Assembly (NCBI GenBank): GCA_943704415.1
Contig: CALSCO010000936.1
Coordinates: 1 to 42,252, forward strand
Origin: Parvularia atlantis
Taxonomy: Eukaryota > Opisthokonta > Rotosphaerida
Direction: 5' to 3'
Length of the DNA stretch: 42,252 nucleotides
Below are positions 42,249-42,252 of this stretch, piece after piece (position 1 is the stretch's first letter; every line of letters starts with the position of its first letter). The position numbers and the translations under genes were made by a program. A model generated the notes under the pieces. It was not told where the DNA came from. It ran no database searches and saw only the letters and a program-made list of their open reading frames with translations.

Positions 42249-42252
42249 TCTC
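42209..42252. repeat. (CT)n microsatellite at the right edge
   Basis: Almost pure CT dinucleotide repeat with one extra C near 42245, running to the end of the window. Confidence 0.95.

Overview
This is a very GC-rich nuclear window from an intron-rich, gene-dense eukaryote, probably a unicellular protist. It has split genes with introns mostly 35-75 nt long, starting GTGCG and ending with a CTCAC/CTGAC-like branch site close to a CAG acceptor. A UFM1-specific protease (UFSP2) argues against an ordinary crown fungus, because most fungi have lost UFMylation. I cannot name the species. No mobile element, virus-like element, tRNA, rRNA or CRISPR array was seen. Both ends of the window are simple repeats, (GT)n on the left and (CT)n on the right.

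Layout, left to right. (-) DENN-domain Rab exchange factor, running off the left edge. (-) FYRN/FYRC (TBRG1-like) nuclear protein with Gln-rich tracts. (-) unidentified W/Y-rich protein. (+) USE1, a Golgi-to-ER SNARE. (+) Sec14/CRAL-TRIO-GOLD lipid-transfer-type protein. (-) METTL16-type RNA m6A methyltransferase, with an AT-rich tandem repeat directly in front of it. (-) a complete VPS13 of about 13.6 kb. (-) a small unidentified ORF. (-) cysteinyl-tRNA synthetase. (-) another small ORF. (+) an Ohr/OsmC peroxidase with a mitochondrial-looking leader. (-) MFS sugar transporter. (+) MSS51-like mitochondrial factor. (-) DPF-repeat, endocytic-adaptor-like protein. (-) PRP38B-like splicing factor with an RS/RD tail. 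(+) UFSP2. (+) DIS3/RRP44, the exosome nuclease.

The genes are mostly conserved housekeeping functions. Several act on membrane traffic and lipid transport (DENN, USE1, Sec14-GOLD, VPS13, DPF protein). Others act on RNA (METTL16, PRP38B, DIS3, CARS) and on the ER and mitochondrion (UFSP2, Ohr, MSS51). I see no biosynthetic or defence cluster. The unusual features are in gene architecture: at least three well-supported GC-AG introns, divergent gaps as small as 42 bp, same-strand neighbours 14-27 nt apart, perfect palindromes next to start codons, very short upstream ORFs at CARS and UFSP2, and a DIS3 whose PIN active-site motif is rewritten.
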